Shown piece after piece: positions 45,490 to 53,620 of a stretch of 64,000 bases of DNA. Origin of the DNA: Nocardia acidivorans NBRC 108247. GTDB taxonomy: Bacteria; Actinomycetota; Actinomycetes; Mycobacteriales; Mycobacteriaceae. Both the position numbers and the translations under genes were made by a program. The stretch covers positions 86,902-150,901 of the forward strand of contig NZ_BDAW01000006.1 in assembly GCF_001625085.1 (NCBI RefSeq). The letters run 5' to 3'. Positions within the stretch are counted from its first letter, which is position 1. Every line of letters begins with the position of its first letter. Below the pieces are notes generated by a model, which was given only the letters and a program-made list of their open reading frames with translations, did no database searches and was not told the DNA's origin.

Positions 45490-46140
45490 CTATTTCGTGA
45501 TCGCCAGGACCACCTCGTCGTGCAGCGCCTCGGCACGCGCGATGACCTCGTCGATCTGGGTGAGCACCGGGGCGAACTCCGCACCCGCGCCGGGACCCAG
45601 CGAGGCCACATTGATGGCGATATTGAGCTGCGAGCTGGCGGCGGCGGCGCGGGCCGCATCGGCGGCCGCGCCGATATCGGTGACCACGTTCGGATTGCCG
45701 ATGGGCAGCAATTCGCTTGCGAGCGAGACGACTTCGTCGGCGGCGGCGACCACCGCGGCGGGCACCCGGGCCGCGCCCAGCAGCGCGCCGGTAATGGCCG
45801 CGGTGCGCGCGGCCTGCTGCTCCTCGGTCTCCTTGGCCATCTTGTAGGCATTGCCCACGGCGGTGAAGGCGGCGGCATCGGCATCGGCCAGCGCCAGCGC
45901 GCGATCGCGCACGGTATCGGCGGCCACGATGACCCGGTCGATCACCGGACGGTTCTCCGCGTCCTTGGCCCGCGTGGTGTACCGCGCCACCATGGCGACC
46001 AGCGCGGCGCCCTGCGCGGCGTGCAGCGCGGCGACGGCCCCGCCGCCCGGTGCGGGCACCTTGGCGGCCAGCTCATCCAGGTAGCCCTGCAGTGTCGAGT
46101 CACCGAAGCTGGTGCTTGCCTGCGCGGCGTCCTGAGTCAT
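45490..46140 (-). CDS. Formimidoyltetrahydrofolate cyclodeaminase-family protein
   Basis: Helical protein of 216 residues corresponding to the C-terminal half of FTCD. The family motif PAPGGGAVAALHAAQGAALV lies near residue 30, then DAENRPVIDRV, DADAAAFTAVGNAYKM, and IGNPNVVTDIGAAADAARAA with LNIAINV. The stand-alone cyclodeaminase releases ammonia from 5-formimino-THF to give methenyl-THF, the substrate of the nearby FolD. No formiminotransferase is seen, so its formimino source is unclear. An open frame on to 47325 is an artefact. Confidence 0.85.
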   Translation of the reverse strand: MTQDAAQASTSFGDSTLQGYLDELAAKVPAPGGGAVAALHAAQGAALVAMVARYTTRAKDAENRPVIDRVIVAADTVRDRALALADADAAAFTAVGNAYKMAKETEEQQAARTAAITGALLGAARVPAAVVAAADEVVSLASELLPIGNPNVVTDIGAAADAARAAAASSQLNIAINVASLGPGAGAEFAPVLTQIDEVIARAEALHDEVVLAITK

Positions 46141-46251
46141 GAGGAATGGCCTCCTTGAGAGTGCGTGGGATCGAGCGAGATTCGCCGATAACCGTACCGG
46201 GGAGCCCAGCCGCTGGTAGTGCGCGGGTGCGGTGTCGGTAAGGTCCGGGCC

Positions 46252-47292
46252 ATGCGTATCGGACTGTCGATCAATTACACCGACGGCTTCAAAGAGGTAG
46301 CCGCCGAGGTCGCCGACCTCGAACGGGCGGGCCTGGACATCGTCTTCGTGCCGGAGGCGTATTCGTTCGACGCCGTGAGCGCGCTCGGCTACATCGCCGC
46401 GAAGACCGAACGGGTGCAGCTGGCCTCGGGCATCATGCAGCTCTACACCCGCACGCCCACGCTGACGGCCATGACCGCCGCCGGTCTGGACTACGTCTCG
46501 GACGGCCGGTTCATCCTGGGTCTGGGCGCGTCCGGCCCGCAGGTGATCGAGGGCTTCCACGGTGTGCCATATGACGCGCCGATCGGCCGCACCCGCGAGG
46601 TCCTCGAGATCTGCCGCAAGGTGTGGAAGCGCGAGCGGCTCGAATACAACGGCAAGTACTACACGATCCCGCTGCCGGAGGGGCGGGGTACCGGTCTGGG
46701 CAAGCCGCTCAAGCTCATCAATCACCCGGTGCGCGAGAACATTCCGGTGCTGCTCGCCGCGCTCGGCCCGAAGAACGTGGAGCTCGCCGCCGAGCTCGCC
46801 GAGGGCTGGCAGCCGATCTTCTTCCTGCCGGAGAAGGCCGACGATATCTGGGGCGATTCGCTCAAAGCCGGTCTGGCCAAGCGTGATCCGGCGCTGGGCA
46901 ACCTCGAGGTGTTCGCCGGTCCGGCCCTGGCCATCGGCGACAATGTGGAGCCGCTGCGCGAATTCGTGAAACCGCATCTGGCGCTGTACATCGGCGGTAT
47001 GGGCGCCAAGGGCAAGAACTTCTATCACACCCTGGCCACCAAGTACGGCTACGGCGCCGAGGCCGACCGTATCCAGGAGCTGTACCTCGAGGGTAAGAAG
47101 GATGAGGCCGCCAAGGTGGTCCCGGACGATCTGGTGCGCGATATCTGCCTGATCGGTTCGGCCGGTTTCGTCAAGGAGCGGGTGGCCGCGTTCCGGGAGG
47201 CCGGGGTGACCGCGCTCAATGTGGTGCCGCTGGCCGCGACGCCCGCCGACCGGGTGAAGTTGGTCGAGCAGTTGCGCGCCATCTGCGACTGA
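46252..47292 (+). CDS. LLM-class F420-dependent oxidoreductase
   Basis: TIM-barrel protein of 346 residues of the luciferase-like family. It has LSINYTDGFKEVAAEVADLE, FVPEAYSFDAVSALGYIAAK, VQLASGIMQLYTRTPTLTAM, FILGLGASGPQVIEGFHGV, IPVLLAALGPKNVELAAELA and AEGWQPIFFLPE. These phrases are typical of mycobacterial F420-dependent proteins of the Rv3520c type, whose substrates are mostly unknown. ATG 46252 follows AAGG. It is divergent from the cyclodeaminase gene. Confidence 0.88.
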   Translation: MRIGLSINYTDGFKEVAAEVADLERAGLDIVFVPEAYSFDAVSALGYIAAKTERVQLASGIMQLYTRTPTLTAMTAAGLDYVSDGRFILGLGASGPQVIEGFHGVPYDAPIGRTREVLEICRKVWKRERLEYNGKYYTIPLPEGRGTGLGKPLKLINHPVRENIPVLLAALGPKNVELAAELAEGWQPIFFLPEKADDIWGDSLKAGLAKRDPALGNLEVFAGPALAIGDNVEPLREFVKPHLALYIGGMGAKGKNFYHTLATKYGYGAEADRIQELYLEGKKDEAAKVVPDDLVRDICLIGSAGFVKERVAAFREAGVTALNVVPLAATPADRVKLVEQLRAICD

Positions 47293-47324
47293 TCTGCCCA
47301 ACGACAGCACCGAGATAGACAGCA

Positions 47325-47361
47325 CCGAGCCCCGCCGCGATCACTCGCGAGCGGGGCTCGG
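47325..47361. terminator. Convergent terminator after the LLM gene
   Basis: CCGAGCCCCGC (47325-47335) pairs with GCGGGGCTCGG (47351-47361). The loop holds a second CGCGA/TCGCG pairing. It separates two converging genes. Confidence 0.7.
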
Positions 47362-47380
47362 GCCGTTGTACGGGTCGGGA

Positions 47381-47776
47381 TCAGTTCTCGTTCAGGGACG
47401 TGAGGGCCTGCGCCAGCGTGGCGTGTAGCGCGAACACCTGGTCGAGATTGGTCATCTTCAATTGACGGCTGGTGGCGGGTCCATCGGCGACGACGGCAAT
47501 GCGGGTGGTCCCGGCGCGCTGATGGGCGGCTACCAGCGCCGCCATGCCCGCGGAGGCCAGAAAGCTCACCTCGGACAGGTCGATCACGAGTGCGCCCGGT
47601 TTACCGGACAGTGTGGAATCGATCGCGTTCTCGAGTGCGGGCGCAGTCGCCAGGTCGACCTCACCGACCACCGCGAGTACCGTCGCGCCGTCGTGCACGC
47701 TGACCGTGGTGGTCATCGTCTCGCCGAGGGGATACGCGTCTCCGGAAGTATTGGTCACGTTGGAACAATCTGCCAT
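47381..47776 (-). CDS. STAS anti-anti-sigma factor (RsbV-like)
   Basis: Protein of 131 residues. The STAS fold (about 22-120) has VVGEVDLATAPALENAI and the phosphorylation segment VIDLSEVSFLASAGMAALVA, with the serine expected to be modified by an anti-sigma kinase. When dephosphorylated by a PP2C phosphatase it would bind the kinase and free a sigma factor. It is the last gene of the stressosome cluster, 134 bp after the phosphatase-kinase fusion, perhaps with its own promoter. Confidence 0.88.
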   Translation of the reverse strand: MADCSNVTNTSGDAYPLGETMTTTVSVHDGATVLAVVGEVDLATAPALENAIDSTLSGKPGALVIDLSEVSFLASAGMAALVAAHQRAGTTRIAVVADGPATSRQLKMTNLDQVFALHATLAQALTSLNEN

Positions 47777-47910
47777 GATCCGTCCGTTCGTGCTGCATCG
47801 TCTGCGACATCGGTTTCGTTACGGGTTGCCGGGAAATCGCGAAAAGCCCAGTTACCGCACCGTTTTCTGCTGATTCAGGAATGGCAATGGCGCATATGTG
47901 CCTTCCATAT

Positions 47911-50208
47911 TTACACGCGACTGGCGGCCGAGAAAGAGACCGCGGGCAATCGGGTGGTCATCCGGACCTGGGTGCCCGGTCCCGCGTTGTCGATATCCAA
48001 TTGGTCGGTGAGCGCCCGCATCATCGCGATACCGCGGCCTCGATGCCCAGGATCCTCGGGTAGCGGCCGCCAGATGCCGGAATCGGTGATCACCAGGGTG
48101 ACCGTGTCCAGCCCGCATTCGGCGGTGAGCTCGACGCGACCGGATTCACCATTCAGATACGCGTGTTCGATGCTGTTGCTGAGCGCCTCGTTGGCGGCCG
48201 CGGTGAGGTCCGTCGCGAGGTCGTGCGGGATCGCGGCGGCGGCGAGCCAGGACTTCAATTCATAGCGCATACGGGACAACTCGCCCGGGGTTGCCGGAAC
48301 GTCCAGATGTAGCGGTGCGGGCGGCTGCCGGTAGACCACGAGGGCGACATCATCGTCGTAGCCGCCGGTGGGACGCAGCCGGGACAGCACCGCATCGGAC
48401 ACCTCGCGCGGCAATTGCCCGGCGGCGCCGGTCAATTCGTCGGCGAGTTCGACGAAGCGGTCGTCGATATCGATACCGCGCTGTTCGACCAGACCGTCGG
48501 TGAACAGCACCAGCGTCGAGCCGGGCGCCATGGCGGTGGTGGCCTCGGGGCGGCGCGGCAGTTCGAAGGTGGCCAGCGGGACCGCCCGGCCGCCCTCCAA
48601 AAGCCTTCCGCGCGTACCGGGTTCGGCGAGGACGGGCGGCATATGCCCGGCGCTGGAGTAGCGCACCAGATTGTGCGCCGGATCCAGGATGGCGGCGCAG
48701 ACGGTGGTGCACATGGCCCCCGGAATGCGCGCGGCCACGGCGTCGAGCTCGGCCAGCAGCTGGGCCGGACCCGCCCCGCGCAGCAGCAATGCCCGTGCGG
48801 CGGTGCGCAATTGGCCCATGACCACGGCGGCGGAGAGGCCACGGCCGACGCAGTCGCCGACCACCACGCCGATGGTGTCGTCCTCGAGGCGTACCACGTC
48901 GTACCAGTCGCCGCCGATCTCCAGCGGCGGCAGCGCGGGTTCGTAATGCACCGAGAAGCGCGGCGGCAGTTCGATCGGTCCCAGCATGGCGCGTTGCAGG
49001 GTGAGCGAGGTGGAGCGGGCCTGATCGAAGTTGCGGGCACGCTGCACCGCCAGGCTCAAATGCCCCACCAGCAGTGAGAACAGCGCCCAGTCATCGGGTG
49101 TGATGGCCCGGGGCGCGGCGAAGCGCAGCCACAGCGCCGAATCCCCGGCCTCGCCCAGCGGGGCCACGATCCCCTCGGAGCTGGACGCGCCCTCGGGAAT
49201 CGCGAACATGGTGCGCCCCGGACGCAGGCGCGCGCGATCCAGCAGCGCCCGCGCCCGAGCATCGAGTACCTGGCGAGACTCCCTGCCGTCCTGGACGATT
49301 CCGTTCTGCGGCGCACTCGACCGCAGTGCGATGCCACCGGCGGCGACCGTGTGCAACTGCGGATTGTCCTCGGAGACATAGAGTTCCGGCCCGGTATGCC
49401 GATTGGGCCAGACCGAGACCACCGCGGACTCCGCGCCGACCGCCCGGCGCAATTCCTCCAGGCCGACCGCGAGCACCTCCACCACACTGGTGGCCGCGCC
49501 GACCGCCGTGGCCAATCGCGAGACCGCCTGATCCCGGGCCTGGGCATCGTGTTCGGCGGTCACATCGCGAATGGTGCCGACGAAAATCCGTTCGCCGTTC
49601 TCGGGTTTCACCAGTGAACTGGTGGAGACCGCGAGCCAGAGCCGCCGTCCGTCCCGATGCAGGATGGGGGTGACGAAGCGGGCCGCATCGGTTCCGAGAT
49701 CGGGATAGCGGGGCGCTTCGGCCACCGACCACGGATGGGGGAGTGGATAGGGCACGCCGTCCGGGCCGTATCCGGTGAGCGCGCCGAAGGCCGAATTGAC
49801 CTCCACGAGTGTGCCTTCGGCGTCCACCACGAAGAAGCCGTCCTGCAGCGATTCCACCAGTGCGGTGCGGAAGGCGTCGCGTCCGGCGAGATCGTCGGCG
49901 CGCGAACGCTGTTGCTCGTACCGCCGGTTGCCGTCCAGGAAGCCGCGGGTGGCCACGTCCAGGGCCGCCATGGTCTGCAACAGGAATTCCAGTGCGGCCT
50001 CGGCGCGTTCGTCATCGGCGACCGGCAGCCCCTCCTGTTCCAGGATCCGGAAGTGATGTTCGGTCAGGTCGAGAATGCTCACGCCCTCGACCAGCGCCCG
50101 GCGGCCGAGTTCATAACCCTCGGCGAGGGTGTTCTGATTCGGGGCGCGCAGATGCAGCCGTAGCGCGCTGGTATACGCGTCACGGAAGGCCGCCAGTGCC
50201 GAACTCAT
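47911..50208 (-). CDS. RsbU-like phosphatase fused to an anti-sigma kinase domain
   Basis: Protein of 765 residues with five parts. At 5-60, an RsbU_N-like helical domain for RsbT binding (AEGYELGRRALVEGVSILDL). At about 110-235, a PAS domain (SLQDGFFVVDAEGTLVEVNS). At about 245-395, a GAF domain. At about 405-640, a SpoIIE-type PP2C phosphatase (EIGGDWYDVVRLEDD, VGDCVGRGLSAAVVMGQ, LVLFTDGLVEQRG, GGYDDDVALVV). At about 650-760, a GHKL ATPase (ANEALSNSIEHAYL, ITDSGIW, GRGIAMMRALTDQ). The activities of RsbU and RsbW are thus in one chain. ATG 50208 overlaps the previous stop by ATGA. Confidence 0.9.
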   Translation of the reverse strand: MSSALAAFRDAYTSALRLHLRAPNQNTLAEGYELGRRALVEGVSILDLTEHHFRILEQEGLPVADDERAEAALEFLLQTMAALDVATRGFLDGNRRYEQQRSRADDLAGRDAFRTALVESLQDGFFVVDAEGTLVEVNSAFGALTGYGPDGVPYPLPHPWSVAEAPRYPDLGTDAARFVTPILHRDGRRLWLAVSTSSLVKPENGERIFVGTIRDVTAEHDAQARDQAVSRLATAVGAATSVVEVLAVGLEELRRAVGAESAVVSVWPNRHTGPELYVSEDNPQLHTVAAGGIALRSSAPQNGIVQDGRESRQVLDARARALLDRARLRPGRTMFAIPEGASSSEGIVAPLGEAGDSALWLRFAAPRAITPDDWALFSLLVGHLSLAVQRARNFDQARSTSLTLQRAMLGPIELPPRFSVHYEPALPPLEIGGDWYDVVRLEDDTIGVVVGDCVGRGLSAAVVMGQLRTAARALLLRGAGPAQLLAELDAVAARIPGAMCTTVCAAILDPAHNLVRYSSAGHMPPVLAEPGTRGRLLEGGRAVPLATFELPRRPEATTAMAPGSTLVLFTDGLVEQRGIDIDDRFVELADELTGAAGQLPREVSDAVLSRLRPTGGYDDDVALVVYRQPPAPLHLDVPATPGELSRMRYELKSWLAAAAIPHDLATDLTAAANEALSNSIEHAYLNGESGRVELTAECGLDTVTLVITDSGIWRPLPEDPGHRGRGIAMMRALTDQLDIDNAGPGTQVRMTTRLPAVSFSAASRV

Positions 50209-50861
50209 GCCGGGGGCTCCGGGTGCAATCCCAAGGGCCGCACGGTATGTCCGCGATGCCGGGCCGCGAGCACCAGGGCGTCGTCGGTGTCCTTGGCGTG
50301 TTTGGTCAGAATCTCGGCGGTGATCTCCGAGGTCGGTTTGGCCAGGTCGATGCCGTCGGAGTAATCGGTGGTGATGCCGTCGGTGGACATCAGCAGCAGA
50401 TCGCCGGGGCGGATGGGCACCGTCTGCGATTGCAGATTCGGCGGTAGCAGATAGCCCACGATCCCGGCGGACAGCAAGGCCGCGGACCGAATGGCCGGTT
50501 TGCCGGGAGCCGCTGCGACAACACGGGATTCGACATTGCCGACGCCGAGCCAGTGCAGTCGATCGCCGGCGTCGAAGAGCGCGAGGGAGACCGCCGCGCC
50601 CCGCGTATCGGACATGGCGCGATGGCACAGCAGAATCAGCACATCCAAAGGCTCGGCGCGGTTCTCGGACAACACCTGTGCGGCGCGATCGGAGGCGTCC
50701 GCGGCGGCGGCGCCGTGCCCGAGGCCGTCCAGCACCGCGAAGAGCACCGAACCGCCACCGGCGTCCAGGACGACCGACCGGTCTCCCGAAACCCGCTGTC
50801 CGGGTAGCGCGCGACCGGCGACGGCCCATTCGACCGTGCCGATGAACCCATCCTCACGCAT
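50205..50861 (-). CDS. rsbX: RsbX-like PP2C phosphatase
   Basis: Compact SpoIIE-type serine/threonine phosphatase of 218 residues. It has VLFAVLDGLGHGAAAADASD, WLGVGNVESRVVAA and GDLLLMSTDGITTDYSD. In stressosomes RsbX removes phosphate from RsbR and RsbS, resetting the complex. Its position right after rsbT (8-bp overlap) and before the RsbU-like gene (ATGA overlap) is that of rsbX-type genes. Confidence 0.87.
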   Translation of the reverse strand: MREDGFIGTVEWAVAGRALPGQRVSGDRSVVLDAGGGSVLFAVLDGLGHGAAAADASDRAAQVLSENRAEPLDVLILLCHRAMSDTRGAAVSLALFDAGDRLHWLGVGNVESRVVAAAPGKPAIRSAALLSAGIVGYLLPPNLQSQTVPIRPGDLLLMSTDGITTDYSDGIDLAKPTSEITAEILTKHAKDTDDALVLAARHRGHTVRPLGLHPEPPA

Positions 50862-51252
50862 CCCGCGGCACCCACTTCCACATCTCCACCAGCGTGCCCT
50901 GGCCCGGCTGGGAGGTGATGCTCAGACCGTCCATGAGGCGGCGCGCGCCCGGAAGGCCAAGTCCCAGACCGCGTCCGGTGGAGTAACCGTCCTCCAGCGC
51001 ACGATCGATATCGATGATGCCCGGCCCCTGATCCTGTGCCTGCACCACCATGGCGCGCCGACCCTCCCGCTCTCCGACCGAGAGCCGGATCTCCCCGGTG
51101 CCCGCGTAACTGGTGATATTGCGCGCGACCTCCGAGATCGCCGTCGCAATCATGGTGCGATCGGATAGCGAGAAGCCGAGAGTGCTTGCCAACTCCAGCC
51201 CCGCCTGCCGAGCGGTCACGATGTCGTTGGACACCTTCACCGCGATCACCAT
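50854..51252 (-). CDS. rsbT: RsbT-like serine kinase switch protein
   Basis: GHKL-fold kinase of 132 residues from ATG 51252. GTG 51273 would add seven residues and overlap rsbS; the Bacillus protein favours the shorter form. It has NDIVTARQAGLELASTLGFS, ATAISEVARNITSYAGTGEI, AQDQGPGIIDIDRALEDGYS and TGRGLGLGLPGARRLMD, matching RsbT. It phosphorylates RsbS and RsbR, leaves the stressosome and activates the RsbU-type phosphatase. Confidence 0.92.
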   Translation of the reverse strand: MVIAVKVSNDIVTARQAGLELASTLGFSLSDRTMIATAISEVARNITSYAGTGEIRLSVGEREGRRAMVVQAQDQGPGIIDIDRALEDGYSTGRGLGLGLPGARRLMDGLSITSQPGQGTLVEMWKWVPRDA

Positions 51253-51256
51253 GACT

Positions 51257-51646
51257 TCAGCGGCCACGATCACGACCGTCTCGTTGACCCCGAGCGTTGA
51301 TCTTGCGGTTGAGCCAGGACAGCCCTTCCTCCAGATCCAGTGCGGTGTGCATATCTTCGAAGGTGAGTCCGAGTTGCACCATCGCGAAAGCGACCTCGGG
51401 TTGCAGACCCACGATGACCGTCTCCGCGCCGCGCAGTTTGGTCATATGGGCGATGGTACGCAGCGATCTCGCCGCGAAGGAGTCCATCACGTCGATCGCG
51501 GTCACGTCGACGATGATGCCCTGGGCGCGATACTTGCTGACGTACTTCATCAGATCGTCCTGCAAGCGCTCGGTATCGGCATCGGTCAGTGCGGATTGCA
51601 CGGACGCGATGAGATAGGTGCCCTGCTTCAGAATGGGTACCGGCAT
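51257..51646 (-). CDS. rsbS: Stressosome scaffold RsbS (STAS)
   Basis: Single-STAS protein of 129 residues that forms the stressosome core with RsbR and holds RsbT. It has VPILKQGTYLIASVQSALTD, VDVTAIDVMDSFAARSLRTI (DSF serine, equivalent to Ser59 of Bacillus RsbS), LRGAETVIVGLQPEVAFAM and TALDLEEGLSWL. The C-terminus is basic. Its stop lies 4 bp before rsbT. Confidence 0.93.
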   Translation of the reverse strand: MPVPILKQGTYLIASVQSALTDADTERLQDDLMKYVSKYRAQGIIVDVTAIDVMDSFAARSLRTIAHMTKLRGAETVIVGLQPEVAFAMVQLGLTFEDMHTALDLEEGLSWLNRKINARGQRDGRDRGR

Positions 51647-51661
51647 TGGCCCTGTCCCGGA

Positions 51662-52558
51662 TTACCGTCCGTCGCGATCGGCGGGAACACGCGACACCTC
51701 GTAACCGAGGAGTCGCTCCGCCTCTTCGATACCGCCTTGGAGATCGCCGACCGCGTTCATCTTCGACAAATCCAATCCGATGGTTACCAGTGTGAGCGCA
51801 ATCTCCGACGACAGGCCGGTAATGATCACATTCGCACCCATCAAACCCGACGCGTCGACGGTTTGCACCAGGTGGTTGGCCACGGTGGAGTCGATCGCGG
51901 GCACACCGGTGATATCGATGACGACGACCTTGGCGCGATTCGCCCGGATCGCGCGCAGCAGCTGTTCGGTCAGCTGACGCGCGCGCTGGGAATCCAGCAC
52001 GCCGATGATGGGCAGGATGAGCAGCTGTTCGCGCACCTGGAGCACGGGGGTGGAGAGTTCGCGGATCGCCTCCTGCTGCTGGCGGATAACGCGCTCGCGC
52101 TCCTGCACGAAGGAGACGGCCACGGTATTGGCGATGCGGTTGGCGGCCGGTTCGTAGGCGTCCAGCACTCGCTTCAGCAATTCGAAGTCGGTCTGGTACT
52201 TCTCGAAGAGGCTGCGGGCCAGCACATCTCGCAGCAGCAGCACGATGCCGACGACCTCGTCGGTCTCGACGCCTCGGGGAATGATTCGTTCGGACAGATC
52301 GCGGGCGTACGCCTGCAGGGCTTCGACGCTACCGGTCTCGAGCACCTCGACGTAGTTGTCGTAGACCGAGGTCGCTTCGGAGAAGATCTCCTCCGGGGTC
52401 ATGGCGGTCAGCAGCTGGGCATCGGTAATGCGACGCGCCCACTCCTCGCGCAGTTCGGTGCGGTTCTGCCGCAGGTGTTCGACGAGCTGCGGAAGCAGGT
52501 TGTCGACTGAACCCGCGGGCAAGGAATCTGCCGAGAGGCCGATGGACACGTCGGACAT
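51662..52558 (-). CDS. rsbR: Stressosome sensor RsbR
   Basis: Protein of 298 residues. The N-terminal globin-like sensor (about 20-155) has LRQNRTELREEWARRITDAQ and YVEVLETGSVEALQAYARDL. A linker helix follows, then the STAS domain (about 165-285) with LSTPVLQVREQLLILPIIGV and ITGVPAIDSTVANHLVQTV. At the two sites phosphorylated on threonine in Bacillus RsbRA, this protein has serine (GVLDS, AIDS). AGGAG is 7 bases before ATG 52558. It is the first gene of the operon, under a stress-type promoter. Confidence 0.92.
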   Translation of the reverse strand: MSDVSIGLSADSLPAGSVDNLLPQLVEHLRQNRTELREEWARRITDAQLLTAMTPEEIFSEATSVYDNYVEVLETGSVEALQAYARDLSERIIPRGVETDEVVGIVLLLRDVLARSLFEKYQTDFELLKRVLDAYEPAANRIANTVAVSFVQERERVIRQQQEAIRELSTPVLQVREQLLILPIIGVLDSQRARQLTEQLLRAIRANRAKVVVIDITGVPAIDSTVANHLVQTVDASGLMGANVIITGLSSEIALTLVTIGLDLSKMNAVGDLQGGIEEAERLLGYEVSRVPADRDGR

Positions 52559-52683
52559 GAAAACTCCTGCCCCTTTCGCTAAGGCCAGGTTGGGATACTC
52601 GATCGATTCGGCCGGCTGGTTTGCCGCCCGTGCGCTCGGCGCCGACCGCCGTCGGTAGCCGGTGCCGAGCCTAGTCTTACCCA

Positions 52684-52708
52684 GTACCCCCCGTGTGCCA
52701 AACCAAAC
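52684..52708 (-). promoter_or_regulatory. Candidate SigB/SigF-type promoter of the stressosome operon
   Basis: On the minus strand GTTT (52708-52705), 15 bases, GGGTAC (52689-52684), close to the GTTT-N14..17-GGGTAT pattern of actinobacterial and Bacillus stress sigma factors. It lies about 125 bp before rsbR. It suggests that the pathway's own sigma factor drives the operon. The rest of 52559-52782 shows nothing further. Confidence 0.6.
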
Positions 52709-52782
52709 GCCGGTCGGTAGGTATTTTGCCCGGCGTTCGATGATCTTGCCGAGCGGGGTGGCGGAATCCCGGTGGGCCGCCA

Positions 52783-53286
52783 TCAGAGGGGGTTGCGCGT
52801 ATCGGGTCTTCGGTGGTGCGCCAATAAGGTGTCGTAGATATCGGCGAGGGCGGCGAGCTGGCCGCTGTCCAGGACGTCGATCATATGCCTGCGCACGCTC
52901 TCCACATGTGCCGGAGCCGCCCCGGCCAGCACCTGTTCGCCCTTGGCGGTCAGCACCGCGGCGGTGCGCCGGGCATCGTCGGGAATGGATTCGCGAGCGA
53001 CCAAGCCGCGCTTCTCCATTCGGGTGATCTGATGCGAGAGCCTGCTCTGCGACCACTCCAGTACGGCGGCGAGTTCGGCGAAACTGCGCCGGTGATCGGG
53101 CGCATCGGCGAGCCGTGCGAGCACGGTGTACTCGACATAGGTGAGGTTGGATTCACGCAGCGAATCACGTCCGACCGCGGCGGCGATGAGGTCGCGGGTG
53201 AACACGAATCCGAGCCACGCGCGCGTCTCGACATCGTCGAGCCAACGGGTTTCGGTCACGGTTCCACTCCCGGGTTCTGCTGCCAT
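52783..53286 (-). CDS. MarR-family regulator
   Basis: Protein of 167 residues with a winged helix (about 50-115): LTYVEYTVLARLADAPDHRR, SFAELAAVLEWSQSRLSHQI, RMEKRGLVARESIPDDARRT. C-terminal helices give dimerisation. The N-terminus WLDDVETRAWLGFV is common in actinobacterial MarR proteins. The target is not evident. It lies upstream of rsbR in the same direction, but with its own 127-bp control region. Confidence 0.88.
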   Translation of the reverse strand: MAAEPGSGTVTETRWLDDVETRAWLGFVFTRDLIAAAVGRDSLRESNLTYVEYTVLARLADAPDHRRSFAELAAVLEWSQSRLSHQITRMEKRGLVARESIPDDARRTAAVLTAKGEQVLAGAAPAHVESVRRHMIDVLDSGQLAALADIYDTLLAHHRRPDTRNPL

Positions 53287-53322
53287 GCTAATTCCCCTCC
53301 GCCGCCGACAAGCGCATCATCA

Positions 53323-53356
53323 CAGGTAACACCCCCCGACTTGAAGGTGCAACCTG
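53323..53356. promoter_or_regulatory. Dyad upstream of marR
   Basis: CAGGTAACACC (53323-53333) and GGTGCAACCTG (53346-53356) are near-inverted (9 of 11). The right arm lies in TTGAAGGTGCAA, a MarR-operator-like form. Probably autoregulatory; weak evidence. Confidence 0.4.
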
Positions 53357-53413
53357 TGCCGATTCGCAGAATCCGCACCGAAATTCACACAGATACGCAC
53401 AGCCGAGGTGCTC

Positions 53414-53581
53414 TCACCCGCGCCGCATTCGCGCCCATCCACGCATGCCGCCCGCGATCGCCCCACCCGCCGCGGTGAGCACGGCCGCCCCCGCGCTGCC
53501 GAAGACGACCAGCGCCACCACGGTGGCCACGATGATCATGAGCGCGGCGAGGTCGAACCATGGATTGTGTTGTTGCGTCAT
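53414..53581 (-). CDS. Small membrane protein, 55 residues
   Basis: ATG 53581 with GGAG about 9 bases upstream reads MTQQHNPWFDLAALMIIVAT, then a continuous hydrophobic stretch (VVALVVFGSAGAAVLTAAGG) and a basic tail (GGMRGWARMRRG). One or two membrane helices with glycine-zipper character. It lies 39 bp after the XRE-type regulator on the same strand, so the two are probably cotranscribed. DUF397 proteins usually take this position; this is not one. Confidence 0.6.
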   Translation of the reverse strand: MTQQHNPWFDLAALMIIVATVVALVVFGSAGAAVLTAAGGAIAGGMRGWARMRRG

Positions 53582-53620
53582 GTCATTGCTCTCCGGGAGT
53601 GGATGCGCGGGGCAGGGGTG

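Noticed and set aside
46141..47325. Possible long N-terminal extension of the cyclodeaminase
   Set aside because: The open frame runs through the LLM oxidoreductase on the other strand and the promoter gap; the family start is at 46140.
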